This document shows, piece by piece, positions 45,861 to 55,170 of a stretch of DNA of 64,000 bases (within the stretch, counting starts at the first letter, position 1; every line of letters starts with the position of its first letter). Both the position numbers and the translations under genes were made by a program. Below the pieces are notes generated by a model, which saw only the letters and a list, made by a program, of their open reading frames with translations, had not been told where the DNA came from and made no database searches. This DNA is from Vibrio sp. RE86 (GTDB lineage: Bacteria; Pseudomonadota; Gammaproteobacteria; Enterobacterales; Vibrionaceae), in NCBI RefSeq assembly GCF_013114545.1, contig NZ_VTXI01000002.1, positions 186,001-250,000 of the forward strand, written 5' to 3'.

Positions 45861-46379
45861 CTAGGCTTCGATAGGTTTACGCCAGTCGTCCGAACCAGAT
45901 GTACCTGCGTTAACATGATCCCATGTGATCTTACGGTAAGACATCGACACCGTTAGGTTTTGCGTAAAGTCAGCCATTGATGGGTCTTGGCAATGTGGCA
46001 TTTCACAATGGATATCTACGATTGATGCGTTTTCTAGCTTAGTCGTGAAGAAGTTTTCTTGTTTGCCTTCGATAGACGTGCGGTACCACTTGAGCTCAAC
46101 TGTCTTCATTTTTTCGCCTGAAGAAAGTGCGTTGTATAGCAGAGGAACCGCTTTGTTTAGAGAAACCGTAAATTTGAACGGCTTATGGACACGTTGACCT
46201 GAAGGTTGGCCTGACTGTGGATCGGTTGGCACAGTCACAACATGGTCGAACTTTTGTACTAGCATTTCATCTTCATGACCTTCTACAAAAGAATCACCGA
46301 TAGAGTCAGCAGTACATGCGCCTGCAGTGATTAGGCCCTGGGTTTCACCGTCGATAGAGATATAACATGGAGTTGGCAT
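45861..46379 (-). CDS. hcp: Hcp tube protein of type VI secretion
   Basis: 172 residues from the ATG at 46379 (AAAGGA upstream), starting MPTPCYISIDGETQGLITAG; an ORF extension to 46433 lacks support. The sequence matches the Vibrio Hcp protein nearly throughout (GDSFVEGHEDEMLVQKFDHVVTVPTDPQSGQPSG, FKFTVSLNKAVPLLYNAL). It polymerises into the inner tube. It is the first gene of an auxiliary module hcp-vgrG-immunity with no sheath or baseplate genes in view. The structural T6SS must be elsewhere. Confidence 0.96.
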   Translation of the reverse strand: MPTPCYISIDGETQGLITAGACTADSIGDSFVEGHEDEMLVQKFDHVVTVPTDPQSGQPSGQRVHKPFKFTVSLNKAVPLLYNALSSGEKMKTVELKWYRTSIEGKQENFFTTKLENASIVDIHCEMPHCQDPSMADFTQNLTVSMSYRKITWDHVNAGTSGSDDWRKPIEA

Positions 46380-46559
46380 AACAATCCTTTCCTTTAGTGT
46401 GTTTAACATGTGAATGTACTGACTAAAGGGCAAGTGCCATGCCTAAAATATAATTTTTAATAAAAACAGGTGCTTAGTTGTTTTTTGTTAGATGAGGCAA
46501 GCAATAATCTACCTACCATAAACAAAAAACGGTGTGCCAAAATTTGCTCGGGCAAATTT

Positions 46560-47468
46560 TTAGGCCTTCTTCTTTAGAGCGTTCGCTGTTTTACTTCCAA
46601 ATACATTGATTAGAGCGCCAGTCACGATCAAGCCACCACCAAGGTAGGTCCAAATTGAAGGGATTTCATTGAATAGCCATACGCCGAGCAACGCAGAGAA
46701 TACAATCTGAACATAAGAGTAGGCCGATGCCTGACCTGCCGACTGGGTCTGCATTGCTTTGGTTAATCCGTACTGACCAATCTGAGTAAAAATACCCACC
46801 AAAACAAGCACAAAGGTTAAGTAGACGCTTGGCCATACAAAGTCATTCCACATTAACGCGATGGACGTAGGCAGGGCTACAAGCGGGAAGTAGAATATGA
46901 TCACCGAACTGTCCTCTGTGCGACTCAGCTTTCTCACAATGACATAAGCGATAGAGCTACCCAGCGCACCTAGCAAAGCAGTCGTGATACTGAACAGAGG
47001 TAAGTCGTAGTTTACGTTGCTGTTGATACTTGGTTGCACCATTACCAGTAATCCCGCCAGACAAAAAGCGATACATACCATAGTGGATTTCTGGATCTTC
47101 TCTTTCAAGAACAGCAAACCGAGCAGCGCCGTGAAGACAGGGTGAACGTATTGCAATATGGTCGCTTCGGCCAATGGCAGCGTGGTCACAGAGTAGTATA
47201 CGCACATAAGGGCCATTGTGCCGATTGTGCCGCGAGCAAAGAGTAAGCGTTTATTATTGCCCCAAACGGAGATCCCTTTTCGTTTCACATCCACATAACT
47301 GATGATAAGAGACACCAACGCACGTGCAGCGACAATTTCAAAGACTGGAATGCCGTAAGTGCTTACGTACTTCACACACGCAGACATTAATGCAAAGCCC
47401 AAAGCTGAGAGAAGCATAAAGCGAATGCCAACAGGAATTTGGCTAAAAGAGAGTTGTGCAAAAGGCAT
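46560..47468 (-). CDS. EamA/DMT-family permease
   Basis: 302 residues with ten predicted membrane helices in two EamA repeats (GIRFMLLSALGFALMSACVKYV, LGALGSSIAYVIVRKL, YLTFVLVLVGIFTQIGQYGL). The family exports small metabolites or amino acids; the substrate is not evident. ATG 47468 (MPFAQLS) is taken as start, because the longer frame begins with GTG without a ribosome binding site; a later Met is possible. A hairpin AAAATTTGC/GCAAATTTT lies at its stop codon (46539-46560). Confidence 0.8.
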   Translation of the reverse strand: MPFAQLSFSQIPVGIRFMLLSALGFALMSACVKYVSTYGIPVFEIVAARALVSLIISYVDVKRKGISVWGNNKRLLFARGTIGTMALMCVYYSVTTLPLAEATILQYVHPVFTALLGLLFLKEKIQKSTMVCIAFCLAGLLVMVQPSINSNVNYDLPLFSITTALLGALGSSIAYVIVRKLSRTEDSSVIIFYFPLVALPTSIALMWNDFVWPSVYLTFVLVLVGIFTQIGQYGLTKAMQTQSAGQASAYSYVQIVFSALLGVWLFNEIPSIWTYLGGGLIVTGALINVFGSKTANALKKKA

Positions 47469-47548
47469 GATATTTTTCAAGTACGGGAACAGTGGGCGAC
47501 ATGATGGCACTAGCGTTACTTAGGTTCAATCATGTTGACCTTAAAAAC

Positions 47549-47584
47549 AAAATAAGATGAGCAAATGGACTCATCTTATTTTTA
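47549..47584 (-). terminator. Intrinsic terminator of the acetyltransferase gene
   Basis: AAATAAGATGAG (47550-47561) and CTCATCTTATTT (47570-47581) are perfectly paired around 8 bases. On the minus strand the stem is followed by TGTTTTTA. It is nearly symmetrical and may work on both strands. Confidence 0.8.
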
Positions 47585-47605
47585 GTTTGTTTATCAAGAG
47601 AGGCG

Positions 47606-48193
47606 TTAATTCGTCGCTTGAATGTATTGTGCTTTGGTTAAGCCATAATAGAGTTTGTCGTCAAACCCTTCCGGCATTTTGTAGTAGTCAGATTGTCGCC
47701 CCTCTTGGACGTAGCCACATTTTTCGAGCGTTTTGTAGGAGCCGATATTGGAAGCGTAGCAGTCTGCGCTGACTTTATGGGCATTGAGTTCTTTAAAGCC
47801 GATCGCCGTCATTAGCTGACAAGCTTGAGTGGCGATCCCTTGTCCCCATGCGTGTGAAGCAAGTTGGTAACCCACTTCGTAGTTTCCAGTATGGAACATG
47901 ACTTGGGTCACGGCGGTCATTCCCATGTACTTGCCATTTTGGTCTCGAATGATAAATGTTGGGTTATCTGGCCAGACTTTGTCTTTTATTGATTGAGCTG
48001 TATTTTCAATGATTGGGTCAAAGAACCCATGATATAAACTGTCATCGGCAGGAGCGAAAAATAGGAACTTGTTTACCTTGTCGTCCCCCAACATTTCGAT
48101 GATATCTTTTAAGTCATCCGTTTGAATCAAACGAATTGTAAGCTCGTCGCCAAATGGGATAGGTTGACCTTGTCTTAATTGTTCGTATGTCAT
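47606..48193 (-). CDS. GNAT-family N-acetyltransferase
   Basis: 195 residues, RimJ/RimL-like. Acetyl-CoA binding motif A is VGYQLASHAWGQGIATQACQLMTAIGF, followed by NAHKVSADCYASNIGSYKTLEKCGYVQEG, a typical GNAT C-terminal half. GAGGTAACAC precedes the ATG at 48193. The acceptor could be a protein N-terminus or a small amine. No neighbour suggests a role. Confidence 0.85.
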   Translation of the reverse strand: MTYEQLRQGQPIPFGDELTIRLIQTDDLKDIIEMLGDDKVNKFLFFAPADDSLYHGFFDPIIENTAQSIKDKVWPDNPTFIIRDQNGKYMGMTAVTQVMFHTGNYEVGYQLASHAWGQGIATQACQLMTAIGFKELNAHKVSADCYASNIGSYKTLEKCGYVQEGRQSDYYKMPEGFDDKLYYGLTKAQYIQATN

Positions 48194-48264
48194 GTGTTAC
48201 CTCATAATGTTGACGGCATATTAGCGCCTAGCTTTGGCGAACGATTGGATTTTTGCGACAACTT

Positions 48265-49086
48265 TTACTCAAAGTCCCCATAAATGTCGATGGTCAGATC
48301 GCGTTGCTTGAGATAACTTGCTGGCGTTTTCTTTAATTGCTGCTTGAGTTGACGAATGAGATGAGATTGATCGCTAAACCCGTAGCGCTGAGAGAATTCG
48401 GCCCAGTCGATTGGCTTATTGTGCTGATAGAGATCGAGCACGATGTTCTCAAGGTTCATCATCATCTGAAACTTCTTTATCGTCAATCCAGTCACCAGCC
48501 TGAAATTACGCTCTAAGGTTCGTCTTGAGCATGCACAGAGCTCTGCGAGCGTTTCTATATCACAGTCACTACTTCCGCTTTCTAATATTCCAATTGCTTG
48601 ATGAGTGGATTGATAAGCGCGATCGCCAACAGTTGGTAGTTTGATGTTATTAACAAGGCCTTGAATGCGATTTATGATCGCTTGCCTGTCCGACTGTTCA
48701 ATAAGCTCATCTTTTTGCTGCGCGGGGAAAAGGGTATCTAGCCATGTGTCCCAACCAATGTGATTGGCCTTATCAGATGAGTTTTTGTGGAGTAAATAGA
48801 GTGCTTCAGGGCGAAGCGTAATGCCGATACGCTTTAACGGTGCAGAATCTTCAAGCGTAAGAATCTGCTCGCTTGCTGTAAGTAAATGGCAACCTAGACC
48901 AGAATAGTCTCCGTTGTCTCCATAGTAACGATAGGCCTGCGCTGATGGCGATAGGATAATGTGTGCTCTAGGGTTTGGGATAAGCTTTGGCAATGACTCA
49001 ATCTCTTCATCTTTTTCGACTTCTAAATACCAAATCTGATGGACAAGCCATTCATATCCGGGAAGAGACTGTTTCCAAGTGATCAT
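48265..49086 (-). CDS. AraC-family transcriptional regulator
   Basis: 273 residues. The C-terminal AraC DNA-binding domain has two helix-turn-helices: DIETLAELCACSRRTLERNFRLVTGLTIKKFQMMM and WAEFSQRYGFSDQSHLIRQLKQQLKKTPASYLK. The N-terminal part (about 1-140) resembles the DUF6597-type domain found in such regulators. Divergent from a threonine-aldolase-like gene (143 bp gap), so it may control it. Ligand unknown. Confidence 0.87.
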   Translation of the reverse strand: MITWKQSLPGYEWLVHQIWYLEVEKDEEIESLPKLIPNPRAHIILSPSAQAYRYYGDNGDYSGLGCHLLTASEQILTLEDSAPLKRIGITLRPEALYLLHKNSSDKANHIGWDTWLDTLFPAQQKDELIEQSDRQAIINRIQGLVNNIKLPTVGDRAYQSTHQAIGILESGSSDCDIETLAELCACSRRTLERNFRLVTGLTIKKFQMMMNLENIVLDLYQHNKPIDWAEFSQRYGFSDQSHLIRQLKQQLKKTPASYLKQRDLTIDIYGDFE

Positions 49087-49229
49087 TAAGCATCCAACTA
49101 TTTACTGTTGACCATTTATTGTAGAGGTTCGTCCTCTGAATGATAGAGGATATTTGACTATATTGAGATATTTACTCATCAACCGTTCAGGGTTAGATTG
49201 GCATCAAATAACAATTCTAAGGACAGATA

Positions 49230-50309
49230 ATGAGTATTGAGTTAAAGCAGCGCTGCCACACCCATCTACCAGGAAATAGAGAAGATACGCCCGCTGAGCA
49301 CTTTGCCAAAATGGCCAAATGGTGTGAAGAGCATGATGTGGCCCACGATGTCTACGGTGATGGAGACACAATACAAGCGTTTGAACAGAAGGTAGCTGAG
49401 CTTTTGGGTTTTGAAGCGGGTCTGTTTGTGGTGACAGGGACAATGACTCAACCGACCGTGTTGGATCTTGTTGGTAGAAAAAAGAGAAACCCCGTTGTCG
49501 CGATGCACCCTTCGAGCCACATTTGCGTGCATGAAAAGCAAAACTACCAACTGCAAGAGCGCTTTAAGATCCTCCCTTTAGGCAACCCATACCAAACTTG
49601 GAAGCTAGACGATCTTAAAGCTTGGCCTGACGAGATAGCAGCGGTGCTTTACGAGTTACCCATGAGAGAAATTGGTGGTCAACTTCCAGAATGGGATGAT
49701 CTTGAAGCGATCAAAACTTACTGCGGTGAGCAAGATATTCATCTCCACATGGATGGCGCACGCCTATGGGAAACAGCTGCGTACTACCAAAAAGAGTATC
49801 GTGATATTGCCCAAGGTTTTGATACGGCGTATGTGTCGTTATACAAGGGGATTGGTGGCCTAGGTGGCTCTATGCTGCTTGGTTCAAAAGATTTCGTTGC
49901 AGAAGCGTCGGTATGGATGAAACGACAAGGTGGTAACCTATATCATCGAACGCCTTATATCGTTTCCTCGGCGATGCAGTTCGATAAGCGGCTAGCGCAA
50001 ATGCCTAAATTGTTTGAGCGAACTCAGCAGGTGTACCAAATCTTAGAAGAGTACCCTCAGCTGACGCCAAACCCGACTCAGCCACAGGCCAATATGTTCC
50101 ATCTTATACTGCCATGCAGTCAGCCTAAGGCGTTGGAGATTCAGCGCTACTTTGCATTGGAAAAAGGGATCTGGTTTGGCAATCCTCAAGTGACCGCACA
50201 TCCTAATCAAAGTGTGGTTGAATGGTATGTCGGAGACAATTTACTGGATTTGGAAGATAACCAATTACGCGCTTTCTTTGCTGAGCTACTTGAAAAAGCG
50301 GTCAGTTGA
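49230..50309 (+). CDS. Threonine-aldolase-like PLP enzyme
   Basis: 359 residues, fold type I. The PLP lysine is Lys206 (VSLYKGIGG), and HMDGARLWETA (173-183) is the cofactor Asp/Arg region of beta-eliminating lyases. It resembles low-specificity L-threonine aldolase (LtaE) but is divergent, for example LPMREIGGQLPEW. It would split beta-hydroxy amino acids into glycine and an aldehyde. AAGGA precedes ATG 49230. Divergent from an AraC regulator. Confidence 0.85.
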   Translation: MSIELKQRCHTHLPGNREDTPAEHFAKMAKWCEEHDVAHDVYGDGDTIQAFEQKVAELLGFEAGLFVVTGTMTQPTVLDLVGRKKRNPVVAMHPSSHICVHEKQNYQLQERFKILPLGNPYQTWKLDDLKAWPDEIAAVLYELPMREIGGQLPEWDDLEAIKTYCGEQDIHLHMDGARLWETAAYYQKEYRDIAQGFDTAYVSLYKGIGGLGGSMLLGSKDFVAEASVWMKRQGGNLYHRTPYIVSSAMQFDKRLAQMPKLFERTQQVYQILEEYPQLTPNPTQPQANMFHLILPCSQPKALEIQRYFALEKGIWFGNPQVTAHPNQSVVEWYVGDNLLDLEDNQLRAFFAELLEKAVS

Positions 50310-50378
50310 TACCAAATATAAGTCAATGAAACGTTCGGCGTTTGGTCGAATCATACTGAATGACATTAAGGTAATACG

Positions 50379-50639
50379 ATGAATCCAATTCTTGCACTAT
50401 TGAAAGAGAACAACATCAACGATGCACAAATCAATGAGCTTTTTCAAACGCTAACAGAAAACCCGCTAGCTGCAATGGCAACAATTGGTCAGCTTGGCTT
50501 GCCGCAAGAGCAGCTTCAGCTTCTAATGGGTCAAGTCATGCAAAACCCTGCGCTGATTAAAGAAGCCGTAGAAGAGCTAGGCTTAGATTTCTCTAAAGTT
50601 GAAGAAGCGAAAGAGAAGCTGCAAAATCAGCAGCAGTAA
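50379..50639 (+). CDS. DUF2999-like small protein
   Basis: 86 residues, soluble and helical, glutamine rich at the C-terminus. The sequence (NPILALLKENNINDAQINELFQTLTENPLAAMATIGQLGLPQEQLQLLMGQVMQNPALIKEAVEELGLDF) fits the DUF2999 family of Vibrio and relatives. Function unknown. AAGG upstream of the ATG, and a terminator follows. Confidence 0.85.
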   Translation: MNPILALLKENNINDAQINELFQTLTENPLAAMATIGQLGLPQEQLQLLMGQVMQNPALIKEAVEELGLDFSKVEEAKEKLQNQQQ

Positions 50640-50656
50640 GATTAGAGTCAGATCGT

Positions 50657-50695
50657 AAAAGCTCAGGTGAGGAAACTTGCCTGAGCTTTTTTATT
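50657..50695. terminator. Bidirectional terminator
   Basis: AAAGCTCAGG and CCTGAGCTTT pair across a 12-base loop (GCTCAGG 50661-50667, CCTGAGC 50680-50686), flanked by A and T runs. It serves the DUF2999 gene (+) and the symporter (-). Confidence 0.85.
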
Positions 50696-50696
50696 G

Positions 50697-52238
50697 CTAT
50701 GAAAGTGCAATCAGTAACCAATCTGGTATAGCGAAACATGCTGAGATTGTGATGGCGGCAAAAACGAGCAATCCATAATGACTGGCTTTCGGTTTAATGA
50801 ACAATGAGCGTTGGTTGGCAACAAAATCTTGTTGTTCTTGGGTTAGGTTGCCCATCATCAAGCTAAATACCACTCCAAATAGTAAGAACACGATCGTGCC
50901 AATTGGGGCATACCACGGCCAAGCGATATCGGCGGTTCGACAAACATACACAGCAATAACACTAGCAATGCTGCCTGCGATCATCCCTTTCTCATTTGCT
51001 TTGTGGATGAAAAGACCCAAAACAAAAGATCCTAAGCGAATCCCCACAAATATAGAGGTCAGACTCGCGATGGTTTTGAGTACGGATTCGTTGGAGACAG
51101 CCATTAGAGCAGGGGCAATCACTGAAGCGGCCGCAACCAGACTCATTTTTCGAGCAACGCCCTCGTAGTGGGCATCTTCTCTGTTGGTTTTAATAAAGCG
51201 CTTATAGATGTCAAACGTAGCCACTGTCGCCATGGAATTATATGTGGAATCCAACGTCGACATCGCCGCAGCTGCTAACGCCGAGATGACCAGTCCGACC
51301 ACAATTGGGTTGGTATGATTAAAGACGAAATCGAGTATCACTTCATTACTGTTTGCGATAGTGGTGTTTTGATAAAACATAGCCAACAGAACACCGACGA
51401 TGCCGTAGAACAGGTAAACAAAGAAAGCACCATAACCGACGACCAACATCGACTTCTGAGCAGTATCAACACAGCGCGTTGCCAATGTTCGTTGGATGAT
51501 CAACTGATTGGTGCCGTAAACACTCAAATGGAGAAAGCTAACCGCAACCACTCCGGCCCAAAGGGAAGTATCAATACCAAGATCAAATTGCAGATTAATA
51601 ATATTAAGATGGTGGCTGTCTAGCGCTGTGGGATCGCCAACCTTGCCCAATAATATTATGAAGATTGCGACGCTACCTAAGATCAGTACTACCGACTGCA
51701 ACATGTCAGTCCAAATCACCGTCGAAATGCCGCCAGCGTAGGTGTATACGGCAGTAAATAGACTAATACAGATGATCGCCTCAGAGATCGTGAGTGGCAA
51801 CACCTGTATTAGAATCAAAGCGATCGCATAAAGGATCACTCCAGCCGAAATACATTGAACAACAATGAACACGATCGAGTTAATGGTTCTTGCTACTACG
51901 CCAAACCTTAATTCTAGGTACTCATAAATCGACGTTAGTTTGAGTTTGTAAAAGACAGGAACAAAGAACACCACAGAGAAGAAAATAACGATGGGGTAGT
52001 TAAGATGAACGCTCATCGCTTCCATACCCGAGCTATATACCCAGCCAGGCATACCGACGAACGTCATTGCACTCACATACGTCGCTAGAATAGACACTCC
52101 CGCCGTGAACCAACCAAATTGTTTACCTCCTGTAGAGAAATCCCCACCTGTGTTGAAGCGTCGATTCACAAGGTAACTGATTGTCAGGGTTGCTATGACG
52201 TATAGCGCTATAACAACAAGGCTTGAGTACGTAACCAT
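50697..52238 (-). CDS. Sodium:solute symporter (SSS family)
   Basis: 513 residues with about 13 membrane helices. GGKQFGWFTAGVSILATYVSAMTFVGMPGWVY is the Na+-site region of SSS transporters, and AALAAAAMSTLDSTYNSMAT is the conserved TM8-like block. Divergent from the MFS/SnoaL operon, with two CRP-type sites between them, so both are probably catabolite controlled. The substrate is unknown; a carboxylate or sugar is plausible. Confidence 0.88.
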   Translation of the reverse strand: MVTYSSLVVIALYVIATLTISYLVNRRFNTGGDFSTGGKQFGWFTAGVSILATYVSAMTFVGMPGWVYSSGMEAMSVHLNYPIVIFFSVVFFVPVFYKLKLTSIYEYLELRFGVVARTINSIVFIVVQCISAGVILYAIALILIQVLPLTISEAIICISLFTAVYTYAGGISTVIWTDMLQSVVLILGSVAIFIILLGKVGDPTALDSHHLNIINLQFDLGIDTSLWAGVVAVSFLHLSVYGTNQLIIQRTLATRCVDTAQKSMLVVGYGAFFVYLFYGIVGVLLAMFYQNTTIANSNEVILDFVFNHTNPIVVGLVISALAAAAMSTLDSTYNSMATVATFDIYKRFIKTNREDAHYEGVARKMSLVAAASVIAPALMAVSNESVLKTIASLTSIFVGIRLGSFVLGLFIHKANEKGMIAGSIASVIAVYVCRTADIAWPWYAPIGTIVFLLFGVVFSLMMGNLTQEQQDFVANQRSLFIKPKASHYGLLVFAAITISACFAIPDWLLIALS

Positions 52239-52323
52239 TTTGGTGCAATTCCGTGGATATGTCTTTAAAACGCCTTTGATACTACCTTAGTTCGGTTAAC
52301 AATTAGACTTTCAGCTGACTAAC

Positions 52324-52339
52324 TGTGAACTTTGTCACC
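52324..52339 (+). promoter_or_regulatory. CRP-type site 1
   Basis: TGTGA-N6-TCACC (52324-52339) matches the TGTGAN6TCACA consensus in nine of ten positions. It lies in the 336-bp divergent region between the symporter (-) and the MFS gene (+). Confidence 0.7.
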
Positions 52340-52382
52340 AGAAGAATGGGCTAAGAGTTACCTAAAGAACGAACAGGTCGTG

Positions 52383-52408
52383 ATATTGGTGATCCAGATC
52401 ACCAATAT
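52383..52408 (+). promoter_or_regulatory. CRP-type site 2 within a 26-bp perfect dyad
   Basis: ATATTGGTGATC (52383-52394) and its exact reverse complement (52397-52408) flank CA. The core GGTGA-N6-TCACC matches the CRP consensus in eight of ten positions. It is centred about 180 bp before the MFS start. Confidence 0.7.
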
Positions 52409-52574
52409 GCATAAAATGGGTGCGTATTCATTTTTGATTTGAGTAGGATCACAGAACGGATCGAGTGAAAGACCTTAGTATTATCCGGTCATTAGAATTC
52501 GGATCGGAAAGATCTTAGTTGTCTTTCTTCTCAAGATGGAACTATAAATAATTGAAAATAGAGGTTTATTGGTA

Positions 52575-53876
52575 ATGAACGCTAAAAAACACATGAGCGA
52601 TGTACCAATGTTTCAACGTGTAGCAGCGTATCTAGCCATCTTGGTTGGTTACTTCTTTTACTGTTATAACTTTGTAATTATTGACTACGTACGCCCTTAC
52701 ATTGTTGAAGCTTATGACGGCATTTCACTAGCGGATACAGCACAATTTTATACGTGGCAGTCTATTGGTGCACTTATCGGTGCGCTTAGCTGTGCATGGT
52801 TTGCTTCCAACTTCGGCAAGAAACCAACCCTTATCGCTATCACGGCGTTAAATGGCGGCGCAACGATCATCAATATGATGTTTACCGACTACGCAACGTG
52901 GGCTGCGATGCGTCTTATCATCGGTCTATCTCTTGGTGGTTACTTTACCGTTGCTGTAAGCCTCATGATTGGTCTATTTACTCCAACTGTACGCGGTAAA
53001 CTCACAGCATTCGCGTCATCTATGTTCTCCGTTGCTCTAATGGTGATGGGCGCATACGCAGCGTTCTTGTCCGAGATCGATGCGCCATGGCAAAGCCTAA
53101 TGTGGGTTGGCGGTGTTCCACCACTGGCGGCAGCGGTTGTTATGATCTTCATATTACCTTCTGACAAGAAAGTGATTGCTTACGGTGAAGAAGAGCAAGC
53201 AGAACAAGAGAAAACCGCTGAAGCGCCTGTGAAGAAGGGCTCTTGGGGTGAAATGTTGAGCGCGCCTTACCGCAAGCTAACTATCACATGTCTACTACTA
53301 GCAGGCCTAAACTTCTACGGCTACCAATTCTTCTCTGGCTTCGTAACGACATACCTGAAAGAAGTGCGTGAGTTTGATGGTGCGACAATCGGTATTATCT
53401 TCTCAATCTCAGCATTTGGCTCACTTTTTGGTGCTTGGGTTTGGGGTGCAATCGCAGACAAATTCGGCCGTAAAGTGAACGCGTTTGGTTTCATTCTGGC
53501 GGGCATCATGGCTTCGGTGTTCTTTGTCGCGCCAAGCGATGTAATGATTGGCAGCTTAAACATGCTGGCTCTGCTTGGTCTAATCTACAACTTCGGTCTG
53601 TCAGCTTCTGCAGTATGGGGTGGTTACTTCTCAGAACTGTTCCCTGCACACCTACGTAGCTTCGGTGCTGCGCTATTCCACGGCGGTCGTATTATCGGCA
53701 TGTGGGCACCAATGGTTCTTATCTTCATTCAAGAGCGTAGCGACCTTGCGACAGCAATGTGGGGTTCACCGATTGTATGGATTGTGGCTGGTCTTCTGTG
53801 GCTATCACTGCCAGAAACACTCAAAGGCGGCATCTTCTACAAGAAGAATAAACAAGCTCAAGCAGCACACGCTTAA
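52575..53876 (+). CDS. MFS transporter, probable solute uptake
   Basis: 433 residues with twelve membrane helices. Conserved MFS motifs are GALSCAWFASNFGKKPTLI and, in the second half, GAWVWGAIADKFGRKVNAF. It resembles metabolite:H+ symporters (SP/AAHS type) rather than drug pumps. Start is ATG 52575 with AGAGG ten bases upstream. Codon use is strongly biased to preferred codons, as in the next gene, suggesting high expression. The substrate is unknown. Confidence 0.85.
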   Translation: MNAKKHMSDVPMFQRVAAYLAILVGYFFYCYNFVIIDYVRPYIVEAYDGISLADTAQFYTWQSIGALIGALSCAWFASNFGKKPTLIAITALNGGATIINMMFTDYATWAAMRLIIGLSLGGYFTVAVSLMIGLFTPTVRGKLTAFASSMFSVALMVMGAYAAFLSEIDAPWQSLMWVGGVPPLAAAVVMIFILPSDKKVIAYGEEEQAEQEKTAEAPVKKGSWGEMLSAPYRKLTITCLLLAGLNFYGYQFFSGFVTTYLKEVREFDGATIGIIFSISAFGSLFGAWVWGAIADKFGRKVNAFGFILAGIMASVFFVAPSDVMIGSLNMLALLGLIYNFGLSASAVWGGYFSELFPAHLRSFGAALFHGGRIIGMWAPMVLIFIQERSDLATAMWGSPIVWIVAGLLWLSLPETLKGGIFYKKNKQAQAAHA

Positions 53877-53882
53877 TCTAAA

Positions 53883-53906
53883 TGGCTGGTGGGTTTCCAT
53901 CAGCCA
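53883..53906 (+). repeat. Strong intergenic hairpin without T tail
   Basis: TGGCTGGTGG (53883-53892) and CCATCAGCCA (53897-53906) form a ten-pair stem around GTTT. With no following T run it is not a terminator; it could stabilise the upstream message or set relative expression in the operon. Confidence 0.7.
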
Positions 53907-53977
53907 GACTCAATTCCTCCTGTTCCAACACCCACAGCTTAAGAGCGTATGGGTGATTAAATAAAAGAGATAACATC

Positions 53978-54994
53978 ATGGCTAAATACCAAGAAGCAAA
54001 ATGCATTGTTCGCGAGTACTTCGACGCAATGGAAAACGCGACACATGAGAATGTTGCAGAAGTTCTAAAGTCATTTACGTCTGAAGATTACCTATGGCGT
54101 GGCGTGTACCCGTTCCGTGAACAAGAAGGCGCGCAAGCAGCGGCTGACGTTTTCTGGTCACCAATCATGAAGTCAATGACTCGAATGCAACGTCGTCAAG
54201 ACATCTTCATCGGTGGTAACAACGAAATCAACCCAGATGAGATTTGGGTAATGAGTATGGGTCATTTCATGGGTCTATTCGATGCGGAATACCTAGGTAT
54301 GCGTCCAACAGGCAAGATCATGAACATCCGTTACGCAGAATTTAACTGTGTGGAAAACGGCAAGATCACCAAGACAGGTCTGTTCCTAGATCTACTTGGC
54401 GTTATGGATCAAGCGGGTTGCTACCCATTGCCACCATCAACGGGTAAGCACTTTACATACCCAGGCCCTCGTAACCATGACGGTCTACTGTTCGAAGATG
54501 CAGCGCCAGAAGAAGGCCAAGCAACATTGGCTCTTGTGAACAAGATGGTCGATGATCTATCTGCGCTTAACGACAGCGGCGCGATGGGCTGCCCACCAGA
54601 AGTGTTAGAGAAGAGCTGGTCTAAAGACATGATCTGGTATGGCCCATGTGGTATTGGCGCATCTTACACGATCCCTCGTTACCAACAGCAGCATCAACTA
54701 CCTTTCCGTAACAACCTAAAAGATAAGAAGTTCAACGGCCACGTTTGTCGTTTCGCGGAAGGCAACTTCTCTTGTTTCTTCGGTTGGCCAAACCTATCTA
54801 ATACACCAATCGGTGGTTTCCTAGGTATGCCTGGTGGTGAAATTCGCGCAGATATGCAAGTGGTTGACGTTTACTATCGTGACAACGATAAACTGTCTGA
54901 AAACTGGGTTCTTATCGACCTACCTTACTGGCTTAAACAGCAAGGCTTAGATGTGTTTGAGCGTACATCAACCATCATGAACCCGTCATACTAA
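53978..54994 (+). CDS. Double SnoaL-like (NTF2-fold) protein
   Basis: 338 residues, soluble. It appears to contain two SnoaL/NTF2-like domains, about 1-150 and 190-338; each opens with a helix and then a WRGVYPFRE / WYGPCGIGASYTI-type beta block. SnoaL folds act as cyclases, isomerases or binding proteins, usually as a single 130-residue domain. The gene follows the MFS gene by 101 bp (with a hairpin), with the same preferred-codon bias, so it probably acts on the imported compound. Role uncertain. Confidence 0.75.
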   Translation: MAKYQEAKCIVREYFDAMENATHENVAEVLKSFTSEDYLWRGVYPFREQEGAQAAADVFWSPIMKSMTRMQRRQDIFIGGNNEINPDEIWVMSMGHFMGLFDAEYLGMRPTGKIMNIRYAEFNCVENGKITKTGLFLDLLGVMDQAGCYPLPPSTGKHFTYPGPRNHDGLLFEDAAPEEGQATLALVNKMVDDLSALNDSGAMGCPPEVLEKSWSKDMIWYGPCGIGASYTIPRYQQQHQLPFRNNLKDKKFNGHVCRFAEGNFSCFFGWPNLSNTPIGGFLGMPGGEIRADMQVVDVYYRDNDKLSENWVLIDLPYWLKQQGLDVFERTSTIMNPSY

Positions 54995-55021
54995 TCATTT
55001 TGCTAGATTTGATTTTTATGC

Positions 55022-55051
55022 AAGCCAACCCAATTGAGGGTTGGCTTTTTT
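55022..55051 (+). terminator. Intrinsic terminator
   Basis: AGCCAACCC (55023-55031) and GGGTTGGCT (55038-55046) form a strong stem followed by TTTTT. It ends the MFS-SnoaL operon. Confidence 0.92.
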
Positions 55052-55170
55052 GTGGGTTATCCCAAAATAGCGGGTTATCTCTTTATATCAAAAGCACTTT
55101 CCAACAATGAACCTATGACTACGTACCTACTGTGATATAATTTCCTCAGTTCAATTTTGTGTTCAAATCT

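Noticed and set aside
46424..46539. Two TGGCAC elements upstream of hcp on the minus strand (46439-46434 and 46539-46534), suggesting a sigma-54 promoter
   Set aside because: Neither has a -12 TTGC element at the right spacing (they read CTTTA and TTTTT), so an RpoN promoter is not supported.
47549..47584. Perfect inverted repeat AAATAAGATGAG/CTCATCTTATTT as a regulatory operator
   Set aside because: It lies just after the acetyltransferase stop and ends in T runs on both strands, so a terminator is the simpler reading.
52507..52527. GAAAGA/TCTTTC inverted pair upstream of the MFS gene as a LacI operator
   Set aside because: Six-base arms with a 9-bp spacer and no central CG; not the usual LacI-family form.
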